Positions 21,164 to 21,990 of a stretch of DNA of 21,990 bases are shown here, piece by piece (positions within the stretch are counted from its first letter, which is position 1; the number at the start of each line of letters is the position of its first letter). The translations under genes and the position numbers were made by a program. A model generated the notes under the pieces. The model saw nothing but the letters and a program-made list of their open reading frames with translations. It was not told the DNA's origin and made no database searches. The DNA comes from JAGOUY01 sp964541725 (lineage in GTDB: Bacteria > Patescibacteriota > Patescibacteriia > 2-12-FULL-60-25): NCBI GenBank assembly GCA_964541725.1, contig CAZIQG010000012.1:1-21990 (forward strand), given 5' to 3'.

Positions 21164-21990
21164 TTATGCCGCGTGTTTACTTTTGAGTTTTTTGATAGTT
21201 CCTTTTTCGGCATCCACCTCCACCCGATCCCCCGTCTTCAGCACCCGGGTAGCCACCTTTGTGCCAATAACCGTGGGAATCTTAAGCTCACGCGACACAA
21301 TCGCCGCATGGCACGTGATTCCTCCTTGATCCGTCACCATCGCCGCCGCTTTTTTCATAGCTGGCAAATATTCCGGCGTGGTCTGATTCGCAACGAGAAT
21401 CTCCCCTTTTTTAAAGCTCGCAATATCGGTCACGGTCTTCAAGACACGAACCACTCCTTCCACCTTCCCTTGATACGCCGTTGTTCCTTTAAGTTCCCCG
21501 CCCTTATGAACTTCCTGAAAAAAATTCTTATTCCACCCTTCTTTCTCGCAGTCTTTCATGGAAAAAACCTTGATCCCTTCTGCACACGCTACTGTTAAAA
21601 ATCCATCCTCATACCGCGAGCGAATGACGGGAAGATCCACTTGGATCCCATCAAACAACCCAAACAACTCTTCTGATGTCAGATAAAATCCCAGCGGATG
21701 CTCCAGATTAAAACGGCGCTCCACTTCCTGAATAAATGGATAAAAAAACGTATTCAAACGCAGCACACGCTCTTTGCGCAAATCCTGCAAATGCGTAAAC
21801 ACCTCCGCGATTCTTAACACCGAACGCAGCTCCTGCGGTGCCTCCAATGAATCTAACAATGTTTGCTTCTTCGCCTTTATCGCCTCCAAGTCCATCACGT
21901 AACCTTCCACTGTTTTACCTTTGGTCTTGGAGCCAGCTGAGCTGGCTGAGTTTTGAGTTTTGAGTTTTTTCGCTTCTTCGAAAATCATCT
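21164..21990 (-). CDS. PEP-utilizing swivelling-domain protein, partial at window edge
   Basis: At least 274 residues are visible. The frame is probably open past the window, so the 5' end is missing; an ATG at 21988 is the first codon seen but need not be the start. The C-terminal domain repeats the signature of the gene at 19177: GEILVANQTTPEYLPAMKKAAAM, DQGGITCHAAIVSRELKIPTVIGTKVAT with the phospho-carrier His, and GDRVEVDAEKGTIKKL. The upstream part (ERVLRLNTFFYPFIQEVERRF) matches the helical region of the longer relative. Near the window edge the frame passes through an AAAACTC heptamer array and an AGCT palindrome, encoding KLKTQNSASSAGSK, which looks like an inserted flexible linker. 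It is first in the visible minus-strand operon. Confidence 0.8.
   Translation of the reverse strand, partial: MIFEEAKKLKTQNSASSAGSKTKGKTVEGYVMDLEAIKAKKQTLLDSLEAPQELRSVLRIAEVFTHLQDLRKERVLRLNTFFYPFIQEVERRFNLEHPLGFYLTSEELFGLFDGIQVDLPVIRSRYEDGFLTVACAEGIKVFSMKDCEKEGWNKNFFQEVHKGGELKGTTAYQGKVEGVVRVLKTVTDIASFKKGEILVANQTTPEYLPAMKKAAAMVTDQGGITCHAAIVSRELKIPTVIGTKVATRVLKTGDRVEVDAEKGTIKKLKSKHAA
21931..21947. repeat. AGCTNAGCT palindrome, copy 3
   Basis: Perfect 7-3-7 palindrome agccagc-tga-gctggct inside the partial swivelling-domain gene. It has the same core as 1381-1397 and 1414-1428 with different, still paired arms. Confidence 0.5.
21948..21970 (-). repeat. AAAACTC heptamer array
   Basis: Three GAGTTTT units (AAAACTC on the coding strand) directly next to the AGCT palindrome. 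In frame it encodes KLKTQNS. It is a second heptamer type, with the same 7-bp period as the TACNCGA arrays. Confidence 0.65.

Overview
The window looks like a chromosomal stretch from a Candidate Phyla Radiation (Patescibacteria) bacterium. This is an inference. It rests on compact core genes (tsaE, tsaD, rsgA, an RluA-family pseudouridine synthase, gmk) mixed with many orphan proteins, on promoters that sit directly against start codons with no Shine-Dalgarno (SD) site, and on stand-alone phosphoenolpyruvate-synthase-like swivelling-domain proteins. I cannot fix the phylum from sequence alone.

Layout. 130-2354 (+): two overlapping GT4-type glycosyltransferases. 2441-4722 (-): two orphan repeat proteins, ending at a bidirectional terminator shared with the glycosyltransferases. 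4826-7762 (+): a large exported protein with a propeller-like N-terminal region and about five Ig-like domains, each with a cysteine pair. 7818-9498 (-): tsaE and tsaD (t6A tRNA modification), split by a dispersed hairpin repeat. 9575-10564 (+): rsgA. 10561-11134 (-): a MazF/PemK toxin with a Phd/YefM-like antitoxin. 11371-13923 (-): an SF2 helicase fused to five tandem 73-residue helix-turn-helix-like modules. 14346-14420 (-): a tRNA-Ile with anticodon UAU. 14530-19113 (+): an orphan gene, the pseudouridine synthase, gmk, and three small accessory genes (one clear histidine phosphatase and two proteins that look like degenerate relatives). 19177-21990 (-): two PEP-utilizing-domain proteins around a small membrane protein.

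Most unusual content. (1) The helicase with five winged-HTH-like modules: the scaffold is homogenised at DNA level while the putative recognition helix varies, and two overlapping palindromes sit at its start codon. (2) A structured RNA element, present twice with compensatory base changes and once in a divergent form, upstream of the three histidine-phosphatase-like genes. In each case the 3' strand of the outer stem can also pair with sequence at or near the SD, as in a riboswitch. (3) Families of micro-repeats inside coding sequences: a 31-bp array of four heptamers (TACNCGA-type) found four times, a 15-17 bp AGCTNAGCT palindrome found three times, and an AAAACTC heptamer array. (4) A set of promoters whose -10 box lies 6-9 nt before the start codon, implying leaderless transcripts.

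Base composition is uneven. The helicase and the histidine phosphatase gene (17696-18385; 45 of 60 bases are G/C in 18061-18120) are clearly more G/C-rich than their surroundings, while 13964-14314 is A/T-rich. This fits acquired cassettes placed between core genes.
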